Assembly (NCBI GenBank): GCA_014382685.1
Contig: JACNJG010000060.1
Coordinates: 1-19,718 of the forward strand
Origin: Candidatus Cloacimonadota bacterium
GTDB taxonomy: Bacteria > Cloacimonadota > Cloacimonadia > JGIOTU-2
Direction: 5' to 3'
Length of the DNA stretch: 19,718 nt
Shown piece by piece: positions 8,029 through 14,971 of this stretch. Each line of letters opens with the position of its first letter. Position 1 is the first letter of the stretch. The position numbers and the translations under genes were made by a program. The notes under the pieces were generated by a model. It saw nothing but the letters and a program-made list of their open reading frames with translations, did not search any database and was not told the origin of the DNA.

Positions 8029-8976
8029 TTACGAAAGATATCTTTTATCTACGTAAATCGTAGATTTCTTTTTATTGAAATAGTTTATCGGATTGGTGCT
8101 CTTGCCGTAAAAACGCACTTCATAATGAAGGTGAGAACCTGTTGAGGTTCCTGTCGAGCCCATTTCTCCGATTATTTGATATTTTGTCACTTCCTGTCCC
8201 GTGATTACAAACCTCTTCCTAAAATGGCCATAGAAGGTTTTATAGCCATATCCATGATCTATCAGCAAATAGTATCCGTAATCTTTATGATAGCCCTTGT
8301 CGGCAACCTTGCCATCTGCTGTTGCATAGATTACAGAGCCATCCTTGTTCGCAATATCAACCCCGTGATGGAAATGCTTTACGCCATAGATTGGATGAAC
8401 CCTGTATCCGTATCCTTGTGAAATTCGCCCATAGGTCGGTTTTATCGAAGGGGTGTGGCTATAGATCGTATTCTTTACCGTAAGGTATTTTGAGATTTCA
8501 GAAAAGCTGGATTTTTCAAAATCTATCTGCCGCGTGAAAGCATCTATTTTGTTCAGAACACTATTATGTGTATCAAAGAGTTCCTTGTCCACAGAGAAAA
8601 ATGTCGAGTCAAAATATTGAATACCACCAACACCCATCTGTCGAATATCATCATCGATGGAACGCAATCCCTCAAGCTCTCTTACTTCTTTATCTCTTTC
8701 TTGAACGTTCTCTAGCTCGAATTTCATTGTGTCGAGCAGGGAATTTATTCTCGTCATCTCGGTTTTGAGTCTAATATTATGATCTTGAAGCTCTCGTAAT
8801 TGGTGCCTGTCAATCTCGCTGTTGACAAAAAAATATGTGATCACTCCTGTGGCGATAACAAAAACTGAAACGAAAATTGCGAGGAAAAGAATCAATGGTT
8901 TAGATATATGAAAGCCCTTCACTCCTGTCGAAGAATTGCTCGTAATTAGTATATGCCAGCTTTTTTTATTACTCAT
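8029..8976 (-). CDS. Membrane-anchored coiled-coil M23 peptidase (LytM/EnvC-like)
   Basis: This 315-residue protein (from ATG 8976) has a short cytoplasmic start (KKSWHILITSNSSTGVKGFHISK), one TM at about 27-50, a coiled coil at about 54-105 and a C-terminal LytM/M23 domain (about 175-300). The zinc and catalytic residues are all present: H203-x3-D207 (HHGVD), H251 (GHF) and H282-L-H284. An active peptidoglycan endopeptidase is therefore expected, unlike E. coli EnvC, which is degenerate. The frame stays open to a TTG at 9039 and has another ATG at 9024. ATG 8976 is preferred because the WHILI...SKPLI opening is typical of this family, although its upstream sequence lacks a clear Shine-Dalgarno site. 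The minus-strand TTGACA at 9039-9034 could instead be a -35 element. It is the first gene of the leftward block. Confidence 0.88.
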   Translation of the reverse strand: MSNKKSWHILITSNSSTGVKGFHISKPLILFLAIFVSVFVIATGVITYFFVNSEIDRHQLRELQDHNIRLKTEMTRINSLLDTMKFELENVQERDKEVRELEGLRSIDDDIRQMGVGGIQYFDSTFFSVDKELFDTHNSVLNKIDAFTRQIDFEKSSFSEISKYLTVKNTIYSHTPSIKPTYGRISQGYGYRVHPIYGVKHFHHGVDIANKDGSVIYATADGKVADKGYHKDYGYYLLIDHGYGYKTFYGHFRKRFVITGQEVTKYQIIGEMGSTGTSTGSHLHYEVRFYGKSTNPINYFNKKKSTIYVDKRYLS

Positions 8977-9172
8977 TTCATTTATAATTATTAATATTTT
9001 TCTTTCGTTAATTTGCTTTTTCATTATTATGAATGTCAAGTTTTACGCTCTATACAAGTATGTATAAATGATGGAATAAAAGGAAATTACTCTCCCTTAA
9101 TTTATGTGTAAATTTAAGGAATTTCTGAACGGGTAGAAATAAAATTTGCTGTTGTGGAAATTTTTATTGACA

Positions 9173-9190
9173 GGAGTTATATAAAACTCC
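9173..9190 (+). terminator. Short hairpin followed by a T run (terminator-like)
   Basis: GGAGTT and AACTCC form a perfect six-base stem around the loop ATATAA, followed by CTTTTTAG. The shape is that of a weak intrinsic terminator reading rightward, or a structure in the dnaA leader transcript. No rightward gene ends before it, so its role as a terminator is doubtful. Confidence 0.3.
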
Positions 9191-9230
9191 CTTTTTAGAA
9201 AAAATTTTTAGAGTGTGAGATTCACAAAAA

Positions 9231-9239
9231 TGTGGATAA
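9231..9239 (-). promoter_or_regulatory. DnaA box (perfect, TGTGGATAA)
   Basis: Read on the minus strand this is TTATCCACA, the consensus DnaA-binding 9-mer. It is the outermost perfect box of the upstream cluster, 151 bases before the dnaA start. Confidence 0.8.
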
Positions 9240-9308
9240 CCAAATTGTTCAGATGGTGTTTAGTTTTGTATCCTCCTGAATAATAGCTAATTACAACTGT
9301 TTGTAAAT

Positions 9309-9317
9309 TGTTGATAA
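9309..9317 (-). promoter_or_regulatory. DnaA box (one mismatch, TGTTGATAA)
   Basis: Read on the minus strand this is TTATCAACA, one base from consensus. It lies 12 bases before the next perfect box in the same orientation, a spacing close to one helical turn that suits cooperative DnaA binding. Confidence 0.5.
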
Positions 9318-9320
9318 TTT

Positions 9321-9329
9321 TGTGGATAA
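9321..9329 (-). promoter_or_regulatory. DnaA box (perfect, TGTGGATAA)
   Basis: A second perfect TTATCCACA on the minus strand, 61 bases before dnaA. Its place in the likely promoter region suggests DnaA autoregulation as in other bacteria; that is inference. Confidence 0.8.
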
Positions 9330-9389
9330 CATTGCAGTGGATTTCGTATCTCCCTTATATTTAGTAACATAAAAGGTTGATAACTGTCT

Positions 9390-10724
9390 ATGGCTGGATC
9401 TTTAGGACTATGGAAACAGATTCTCGATGAGATAAAAGTTCAGGTAGATCCTCAAACCTATTCTACATGGTTTGATAAAACAAATGAATTCAGTCTCGTT
9501 GGCAATACACTCACAGTAAAAGCTCCCACCAAATTCTTTGCAGACTGGCTTGACCAACATTATAAATCTTTCATCGAGGAAATCGCATATAATCTCACCG
9601 CAGAAAAAATTTCTGTTGATTTCATCGGTTCTGCTTCAGAAGCTCCAAGCAATTACTCGTTTTCGAAATCGTCTGTTGTCGGTTCCTCTAAGGATAACGG
9701 ACTCAATCCAAGATATACATTTGAGAGGTTCGTGGTCGGTAATAATAATCATTTTGCTTTTTCTGCCGCACAGGCAGTCGCCGACAAATCCGGTAAAATT
9801 TACAACCCACTGTTTATTTATGGCGGTGTCGGACTCGGCAAGACTCACCTCATGCAGGCAGTTGGCAATTCGATAGTAAATAACAAAATTAACAAGCGGG
9901 TTCTTTATACTTCAACCGAAGACTTCACAAACGAGATGATCTCTGCAATCCAAACAAATACTACAATAAATTTCAGAAAGAAGTTCCGAACCTACGACAT
10001 CCTTATGATTGATGACATCCAGTTCCTTGCCGGAAAAGAAGGAAGTCAGGAAGAATTCTTCCATACATTCAATACACTTTATAATGCCAAAAAACAGATC
10101 ATTCTTACAAGCGATCGCCCACCAAAAGAGATCAAAAAATTGCAGGACCGGCTTATTTCTCGGTTTGAATGGGGACTTCTTGCTGATATAAAGCGGCCAA
10201 ATTATGAAACCCGCGTTGCGATCCTAAGGCAGAAATGTGTCGAAGAAGATATCACTTTGAAACCCGAAGTTCTTGAATTCATTGCAGAAAATTTTGATGA
10301 TAATATTCGACAGCTTGAGGGTTCTCTTATAAAAATTCTCGCCTTCTCATCATATAAAAAAGTCAAGCCTCACCAGATTGAACTTGCTTATGTAAAGCAA
10401 ATACTCGAAGATATGATGGCAAACCGTAAGCGTCCTGTCACACTTGATCTTGTTCAGGAGGAAGTGGCAAAATATTTTGAAATAGGAAAAAATCAGATAA
10501 AAGAACCCACTCGAAAAAAGGAGATCGCTTTTCCTCGCCAGATCGCAATGTACCTGTCTGCAAAACTAATACCACATATCTCACTGCTTGAGATTGCCAA
10601 TCATTATAATAAAAAGGACCACACGACTATTATTCATGCAAAAAAGATCATCTCTCAAAAAATCGACAAAGATAATAATCTTAAAAGTAAAATTAATGAA
10701 ATCACAGAAAATATAGTCCAATAA
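9390..10724 (+). CDS. dnaA: Chromosomal replication initiator protein DnaA
   Basis: DnaA binds DnaA boxes at the origin and melts it in its ATP-bound form. The 444 residues show domain I (about 1-75, with the WFDKT segment), a short linker, the AAA+ domain III with Walker A GGVGLGKT (145-152), Walker B MIDDIQ (206-211) and the RLISRF box with its arginine finger (254-259), and the DNA-binding domain IV. The domain IV signature reads NKKDHTTIIHA (407-417), where most DnaA proteins have GGRDHTTV, so the Gly-Arg before Asp410 is Lys-Lys here. ATG 9390 starts the usual 'LWKQIL' N-terminus; an AAAAGG lies a rather long 13 bases upstream. DnaA boxes on both sides imply origin function and autoregulation. 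Confidence 0.98.
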   Translation: MAGSLGLWKQILDEIKVQVDPQTYSTWFDKTNEFSLVGNTLTVKAPTKFFADWLDQHYKSFIEEIAYNLTAEKISVDFIGSASEAPSNYSFSKSSVVGSSKDNGLNPRYTFERFVVGNNNHFAFSAAQAVADKSGKIYNPLFIYGGVGLGKTHLMQAVGNSIVNNKINKRVLYTSTEDFTNEMISAIQTNTTINFRKKFRTYDILMIDDIQFLAGKEGSQEEFFHTFNTLYNAKKQIILTSDRPPKEIKKLQDRLISRFEWGLLADIKRPNYETRVAILRQKCVEEDITLKPEVLEFIAENFDDNIRQLEGSLIKILAFSSYKKVKPHQIELAYVKQILEDMMANRKRPVTLDLVQEEVAKYFEIGKNQIKEPTRKKEIAFPRQIAMYLSAKLIPHISLLEIANHYNKKDHTTIIHAKKIISQKIDKDNNLKSKINEITENIVQ

Positions 10725-10749
10725 AAATGAAGAACTTTTATTCGCTAAA

Positions 10750-10758
10750 TTATCCACA
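10750..10758 (+). promoter_or_regulatory. DnaA box (perfect, TTATCCACA)
   Basis: A consensus 9-mer in plus orientation, 25 bases after the dnaA stop. It is the first box of the downstream cluster. Confidence 0.8.
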
Positions 10759-10773
10759 AACTGTGTGCAATGA

Positions 10774-10782
10774 TGTGCATAA
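10774..10782 (-). promoter_or_regulatory. DnaA box (TTATGCACA on minus strand)
   Basis: TGTGCATAA on the plus strand fits the TTATNCACA consensus exactly in the reverse orientation. Confidence 0.7.
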
Positions 10783-10824
10783 ACCAGTACATGAGTTAAT
10801 ATTTTTGGGCTTATCACTCTTCCG

Positions 10825-10833
10825 TGTGAATAA
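10825..10833 (-). promoter_or_regulatory. DnaA box (TTATTCACA on minus strand)
   Basis: TGTGAATAA on the plus strand fits TTATNCACA exactly in the reverse orientation and lies seven bases before the near-match at 10841. Confidence 0.65.
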
Positions 10834-10840
10834 GTCCGGT

Positions 10841-10849
10841 TTATCAACA
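10841..10849 (+). promoter_or_regulatory. DnaA box (one mismatch, TTATCAACA)
   Basis: One base from consensus, in plus orientation. A further weaker match, TCTTCCACA, follows at 10853-10861. Confidence 0.5.
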
Positions 10850-10906
10850 ATTTCTTCCACAGGATATTATACTGCAAAATATAATGTTCTCAGCCATCCA
10901 TCTGTG

Positions 10907-10915
10907 TTTTCCACA
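10907..10915 (+). promoter_or_regulatory. DnaA box next to the unwinding element (TTTTCCACA)
   Basis: It fits the relaxed consensus TTWTNCACA. It is the box nearest the CTA triplets, in plus orientation, six bases before them. In Bacillus-type origins a box in this position loads DnaA onto the single strand. Confidence 0.65.
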
Positions 10916-10921
10916 AATCCA

Positions 10922-10942
10922 CTATGCCTATAAATACTACTA
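10922..10942 (+). promoter_or_regulatory. DnaA-trio-like triplet element
   Basis: Read in threes from 10922, the plus strand gives CTA TGC CTA TAA ATA CTA CTA. Four of seven triplets are CTA in one phase (TAG on the other strand). In the Bacillus subtilis origin, repeated CTA-type triplets placed after a DnaA box guide DnaA onto one strand. An AT-only tract (10948-10961) follows at once, as expected for the unwinding site. Confidence 0.5.
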
Positions 10943-10980
10943 TTGTGTTTATATTATTATAGATAAGAAAAGGTTTAAAT

Positions 10981-12135
10981 ATGAATAAGTTTATTTCCAT
11001 TATGATTCTCGTACTTTTGATCTTTATTGTTTCATGTACACAAAAAAACAATTACATGGGATACGATCAGGATGTTGTGATAGTATCAGATACTATTTCA
11101 AATGCGCTAACTCTTGAAAGATCATTCACGGATACGATTGGAATCTATTCTTCAAATTCCGTGATGCTGGTCGGAAACTTCAATGGAGTGAAAACCAGAT
11201 CGTTGATGAGGTTCGGTACATTGCCGGATACGGCTTGGCTGTACTCCACCTCTTTTGAAAGTTGTGAAATTCTCTTTGAAAGGAAATCACAGTTCCAACC
11301 CACTATTGATATCCATGCGTACAAGCTTCTTGTTGATTGGTCGGTGGGTTCAACAAAATGGGATAGCATTGGCACAGATGACTATGAAGATTTTCCTGAC
11401 CCAGTTGAATTTGTAGCCGATGCTGACTCTTTTTACATTCCTTTTGACCAGGCAATAGTTGAGGATTGGATTATTAATGATACCCTTAACTATGGCATGC
11501 TTCTCGATGCACCGCTTGCGTTAGAAAATTTTGTTGAGTTCTATACATTCAATTCCAATGATAAAGGACCTAAACTGAAAATTGTTGCAATTGGTGACGA
11601 AACAGGCAAAAAAGATACTCTGTTGCTCGGAACGACAAGGGATACTTTCATAGGGTTCGATGAAAACATGCAGAAAAATTATGATCCGGGCAAGATGATC
11701 ATCGCAAATCTGCCACCGTCCCGGCTTGTCCTGAAAGTGCATGTGGATTCTATTTGTACTCAGCTTGGGATTTCACTTGATCAGTTAAAGAAATACAGCA
11801 TAAATTTAGCAGAAGTGCAGATAGATTCCTTAATTGTCGAAAACTCTTATGTTGATAATGACTACATTTCAATAATTCCATATTATGTTTCTGATACCCA
11901 AGCTGATGAATGTACGTATATTTCAACAACACCAACTTCGTATTTCAGAAAAAGTGATTCCCTTTCTTCAATTACGATTACAACGGTACTGGAAGGAATA
12001 ATCAGAGGTGACCTTTCAAATCCGTACATAGCATTAGTCTCAACCCAAGAGAATAAGGATTATTCTTTTTTAGAATTTTTGGAGAACAGCACACCCGCTC
12101 TTCGAATTATTTATACAATACCAGTTTTAGAATAA
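10981..12135 (+). CDS. Lipoprotein with DNRLRE-like beta domain
   Basis: This 384-residue protein starts with a lipoprotein signal: a hydrophobic stretch and lipobox IVSC with Cys19. Residues about 40-170 follow the pattern of DNRLRE-type beta domains (a 'YSSNSVMLVGNFNG' strand, then 'SLMRFGTLPD', a 'CEILFERK' strand and 'IDIHAYKLLVDW'), which are found in secreted proteins of many bacteria. The C-terminal half carries a second beta-rich region ending near ALRIIYTIP. No catalytic residues are evident and the function is unknown. ATG 10981 has AAAAGG seven bases upstream. It is the first gene rightward of the origin and lies 10 bases before the barrel protein gene, so the two may work together at the outer membrane. 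Confidence 0.8.
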   Translation: MNKFISIMILVLLIFIVSCTQKNNYMGYDQDVVIVSDTISNALTLERSFTDTIGIYSSNSVMLVGNFNGVKTRSLMRFGTLPDTAWLYSTSFESCEILFERKSQFQPTIDIHAYKLLVDWSVGSTKWDSIGTDDYEDFPDPVEFVADADSFYIPFDQAIVEDWIINDTLNYGMLLDAPLALENFVEFYTFNSNDKGPKLKIVAIGDETGKKDTLLLGTTRDTFIGFDENMQKNYDPGKMIIANLPPSRLVLKVHVDSICTQLGISLDQLKKYSINLAEVQIDSLIVENSYVDNDYISIIPYYVSDTQADECTYISTTPTSYFRKSDSLSSITITTVLEGIIRGDLSNPYIALVSTQENKDYSFLEFLENSTPALRIIYTIPVLE

Positions 12136-12145
12136 ATGAGGTACC

Positions 12146-13387
12146 ATGTTTTATAGAAAAATAATAATAAGTTTCCTGTTTTGTTGCCTGTCAACTCCAT
12201 TATTCGGAGCATCGATGTTTTCTCCGAACGGATTTGTTGAAGAGCATTTCGGAGTGGATAGTTTTGGTTCTGGAATGGGATTTAACGGTATAAGTTCGAT
12301 ATTCAGAAAGAATTTCTCGATAATAAATCCAGCTCTTCTTACTACAGTTAACAAAGCAAACTTTTCAACACAGATAGATTTAGGATACACATATTTTAAA
12401 GATTCAAATAATTCTTATACTAACAAAGTATCCAGCATACCTTATGCAGCGATGTATGTTCCCGTTGCCAAAGGAACTGTTCTGGGAATATCCTATCTTG
12501 AAAAGTACTATTTTGGACTTGACACAGCAAAAGACTCACTAAGTCTGGTTGGAGATTATCTTGTAACAGACCAGAAATTTGGCTCTCTTAATCAGCTTGG
12601 TTTCTATCTTGCGAAAAGGATCGGTGTTTTTGGACTGGGTGTGAATGTGAACTATATCTTTGGCAGCCGTATCGAGGATCTGTATGTAGATTATTCTGAT
12701 GCGGACCTGATCGATACGAGGGAGATAAAAGAACATCTTATGGATGGAGTGAACTTCTCAGCAGGATTTACTTTTCCTTATAAAGCATTTTCCTTAGGTG
12801 GTTTCATCCAAACAGCAGCAAAATTACATTCTGAGGATACGTATAAGGTTGAATATTATAGCAATTCAAATTATGATTATACAAGCAGCACAACATCAAA
12901 ATATGATATTCCAATGCAGACAGGACTCGGTATCGGTATGGAAGTGACAGATTATCTCTATGCGGAGACGGATCTACGTTATACCTTCTGGAAAGATACA
13001 AATGTTGAAACTATGAACGACAGAAATACCTGTATGGTTTCTCTTGGATTTTCTTATACACCAAAAAAGGATTTCTTCTGGAAGACACCTGTGCGGATAG
13101 GCGGATATTATAGACAATTATCCTGCAAATATAACGGTAATTATATTGATGAAAAAGCGATTACGGCAGGATTTGATATACCCATAATGCTTCTCAACCA
13201 GGGCAGATTAAGCGTGTCTCTTGCCTACGGCGCACGCGGATCAATTGATAAAAATATATATCAAGATGAGTTCTTCCGTATCTCCTTTGGGTTCGCATCA
13301 ACAGATTGGTGGAGAAACCCAAAACATTATAAGAAAGACAAGGAAATTCCAAAATTAGACCCGAAATATAAAGAATATTGGAACTAA
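12146..13387 (+). CDS. FadL/PorV-like outer-membrane beta-barrel protein
   Basis: This 413-residue protein has a Sec signal peptide (about 1-22, ending LFGAS) and alternating amphipathic beta strands throughout. The N-terminal 'GSGMGFNGISSIFRKNFSIINPALL' type segment (about 40-66) resembles the start of FadL/OmpP1- and PorV-like barrels of FCB bacteria, where Asn-Pro-Ala marks the hatch region. The strand FFRISFGFAST near 378 looks like the last barrel strand. It is followed by a polar tail of about 25 residues (DWWRNP...KEYWN), similar in kind to the short WF-K-R tails of PorV-like proteins but longer. The start is ATG 12146 with TGAGG four bases upstream. A transport or secretion-porin role is inferred; the cargo is unknown. 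Confidence 0.78.
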   Translation: MFYRKIIISFLFCCLSTPLFGASMFSPNGFVEEHFGVDSFGSGMGFNGISSIFRKNFSIINPALLTTVNKANFSTQIDLGYTYFKDSNNSYTNKVSSIPYAAMYVPVAKGTVLGISYLEKYYFGLDTAKDSLSLVGDYLVTDQKFGSLNQLGFYLAKRIGVFGLGVNVNYIFGSRIEDLYVDYSDADLIDTREIKEHLMDGVNFSAGFTFPYKAFSLGGFIQTAAKLHSEDTYKVEYYSNSNYDYTSSTTSKYDIPMQTGLGIGMEVTDYLYAETDLRYTFWKDTNVETMNDRNTCMVSLGFSYTPKKDFFWKTPVRIGGYYRQLSCKYNGNYIDEKAITAGFDIPIMLLNQGRLSVSLAYGARGSIDKNIYQDEFFRISFGFASTDWWRNPKHYKKDKEIPKLDPKYKEYWN

Positions 13388-13393
13388 GGAAAA

Positions 13394-14971
13394 TTGAAAG
13401 ATAATTGGTTTCTTCGTAATCACCAAACTGAAGATATTGTCTCGTCTGTTATCAGGAGCAGAGAGATAATGAATGTAGATAAATTTTTAAATCCTACCCT
13501 TGACAAGTGCAACGATCCCAATCTTTTAAGTGGATCACAAAGAGCAGCAAGGAAAATATTAGCGAATATTCAGGAAGGTGACAAGATCACCATTTTCGGG
13601 CACGATGATGTTGATGGGATCACAAGCACAGTTATACTATACACTTTTTTATCAAAACTCGGGGCGAAGAATATTTCCTATTACATACCCAACAGAGAAT
13701 TTGATAAATTCGGGCTGAGAGAGAACTTTATTCAGAAGGTTCTGAAAGACGGCACCAAGAGAGTTATTACTGTTGATATAGGCATTTCAGAAGTAGAATC
13801 AATAGCGCTTCTCAGAAAGAAAGGTATTAAAACGATAATTCTTGATCATCACAAAATTATGAGAGAATATCCACAGGCATCCGCAATAGTCGATCCCAAC
13901 AAAAGAAGCGACAGATTTCCCTTTAAGTATCTTGCAGGAGCAGGAGTTGTGCTGAATGTTGTGAAGGTGTTATCTCGGATGACAGGTATTCCCGCCAAGC
14001 CGGTGTACCCGTTGCTTGCGGGTCTTGGCACTATTGCAGACAGAATGCCGCTTGTTGACGATAACAGGATCTATGCAAAGCATCTATATTATAATTTTGA
14101 GCAGTCTGAAAATCCGTTTTTTCATTTTTATGCAGAGAGAACCCACGGACTTTCAAGAGAGAAAGCGGTACGTCAGCTTATTCTTTTGCTTACATTAGGA
14201 AGGGAAGGGGACGGAAAGCATCTCGGAGTCGAAATCCTTCTCTCACAAAATGAATCTGAGATCAGAGAAATCTATTCAATTCTAGAAAAGCGAGTTCATG
14301 ATAACGAAGAACAAGTCAATAAAGTTAAGGATTTTATTGACTCTGAATATAAAAATGAAGAGCCCCATTTTTTCATGTACTGCGACCCCAAAGGTGTCAT
14401 ATCAGTCAACTATCTTGGAGTTGCAACATCATACATTACCGATACCTATCGAATACCGAGCTTGGTGCTCACAAAATGGGAAGATGATGTTCTCACAGCA
14501 GAAGCTCGCGCCCCATCCGGCTTTAACTGGCTGGACTGCTTGAAGAAGATCGAGCCCTATCTCATACAATACGGGGGACATAAGGAAGCAGCGGGATTCG
14601 CCTGCCATGCAAAAGACTATTCGAAAATTCATGATAAACTGCAAATTCTGGCAGAAGAACAGTATAAAAAGATACACAATCTTCAAAGGGAATCAAAGAA
14701 GATATACATAGATTATGTGCTTGGTGAAGACCAGCTCGAAGTTAGTAAACTGAGAGAGATACATAGAATATTTGCACCGTTTGGTGAAGGAAATCCGCCA
14801 CTTGCTTATTTGATGATAAACGCAGATGTCACCGAGCTGCGGGAACGGGGATTTGTAAATGTTCCAGAAAATGAGGAGAATGCGGATATTAATATTATCT
14901 TTTCAATTCTGGATAAAGAATTTACCATAATAGATTATGAATTAATAAGTAAACGACATGAAGTTTTTTAA
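13394..14971 (+). CDS. RecJ-like DHH-family single-strand nuclease
   Basis: This 525-residue protein is a DHH/DHHA1 phosphoesterase arranged like RecJ. Motif I is HDDVDG (70-75), motif II VDIG (127-130), motif III DHH (151-153), then VDPNKR (166-171), GTIAD (212-216), the DHHA1 motif GGHKEAAGF (394-402) and a RecJ-type OB region with PFGEGNPPL (462-470). RecJ degrades single-stranded DNA 5' to 3' in repair. In canonical bacterial RecJ motif I begins with Asp (DYDxDG); here that position is His70, as in NrnA-like and archaeal RecJ-like proteins. The start is TTG 13394, with AAGGA three bases upstream overlapping the previous stop; the N-terminal NWFLR...FLNP segment fits RecJ and would be lost at the next Met. 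A role in oligonucleotide turnover is an alternative. Confidence 0.85.
   Translation: MKDNWFLRNHQTEDIVSSVIRSREIMNVDKFLNPTLDKCNDPNLLSGSQRAARKILANIQEGDKITIFGHDDVDGITSTVILYTFLSKLGAKNISYYIPNREFDKFGLRENFIQKVLKDGTKRVITVDIGISEVESIALLRKKGIKTIILDHHKIMREYPQASAIVDPNKRSDRFPFKYLAGAGVVLNVVKVLSRMTGIPAKPVYPLLAGLGTIADRMPLVDDNRIYAKHLYYNFEQSENPFFHFYAERTHGLSREKAVRQLILLLTLGREGDGKHLGVEILLSQNESEIREIYSILEKRVHDNEEQVNKVKDFIDSEYKNEEPHFFMYCDPKGVISVNYLGVATSYITDTYRIPSLVLTKWEDDVLTAEARAPSGFNWLDCLKKIEPYLIQYGGHKEAAGFACHAKDYSKIHDKLQILAEEQYKKIHNLQRESKKIYIDYVLGEDQLEVSKLREIHRIFAPFGEGNPPLAYLMINADVTELRERGFVNVPENEENADINIIFSILDKEFTIIDYELISKRHEVF

Larger units (their letters stand above)
9040..9389. other. Divergent intergenic region: dnaA leader and upstream half of the probable origin
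   Basis: This 350-base non-coding stretch between the divergent M23 peptidase and dnaA genes is AT-rich. It holds two perfect DnaA boxes (9231, 9321), one near-match between them (9309), weaker matches at 9105 and 9153 and a possible hairpin at 9173-9190. No ORF of credible length is present. Promoters for both directions must lie here or just beyond, but I could not assign -35/-10 pairs with confidence. Confidence 0.7.
10725..10980. other. oriC: Probable oriC (downstream half): DnaA boxes, trio-like triplets and AT-rich tract
   Basis: This 256-base non-coding stretch follows dnaA. It holds three exact TTATNCACA boxes (10750, 10774, 10825), near matches (10841, 10853), and a TTTTCCACA box (10907-10915) that leads into phased CTA triplets and an AT-only tract. 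Gene direction switches at this locus from all leftward to all rightward, as expected at a bidirectional origin. The assignment as the unwinding side rests on the trio-like element and has not been tested. Confidence 0.75.

Noticed and set aside
8977..9039. Extended start of the M23 peptidase at TTG 9039 or ATG 9024
   Set aside because: Neither has a good Shine-Dalgarno site, and the family-type N-terminus begins at ATG 8976. The longer forms are not excluded, since ATG 8976 also lacks a clear site.
9034..9039. Minus-strand TTGACA as a -35 element for the leftward operon
   Set aside because: The hexamer is perfect, but the sequence 17-18 bases later (GCAAAT / CAAATT) is a poor -10, so it is not listed as a promoter.
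10723..10743. AATAAAA / TTTTATT inverted repeat after dnaA as a terminator
   Set aside because: The stem is only A-T pairs and would be unstable; no convincing T run follows.
10581..10877. A 98-codon minus-strand open frame across the dnaA end and origin
   Set aside because: It overlaps DnaA domain IV and the DnaA-box cluster and has no ribosome binding site or recognisable product.
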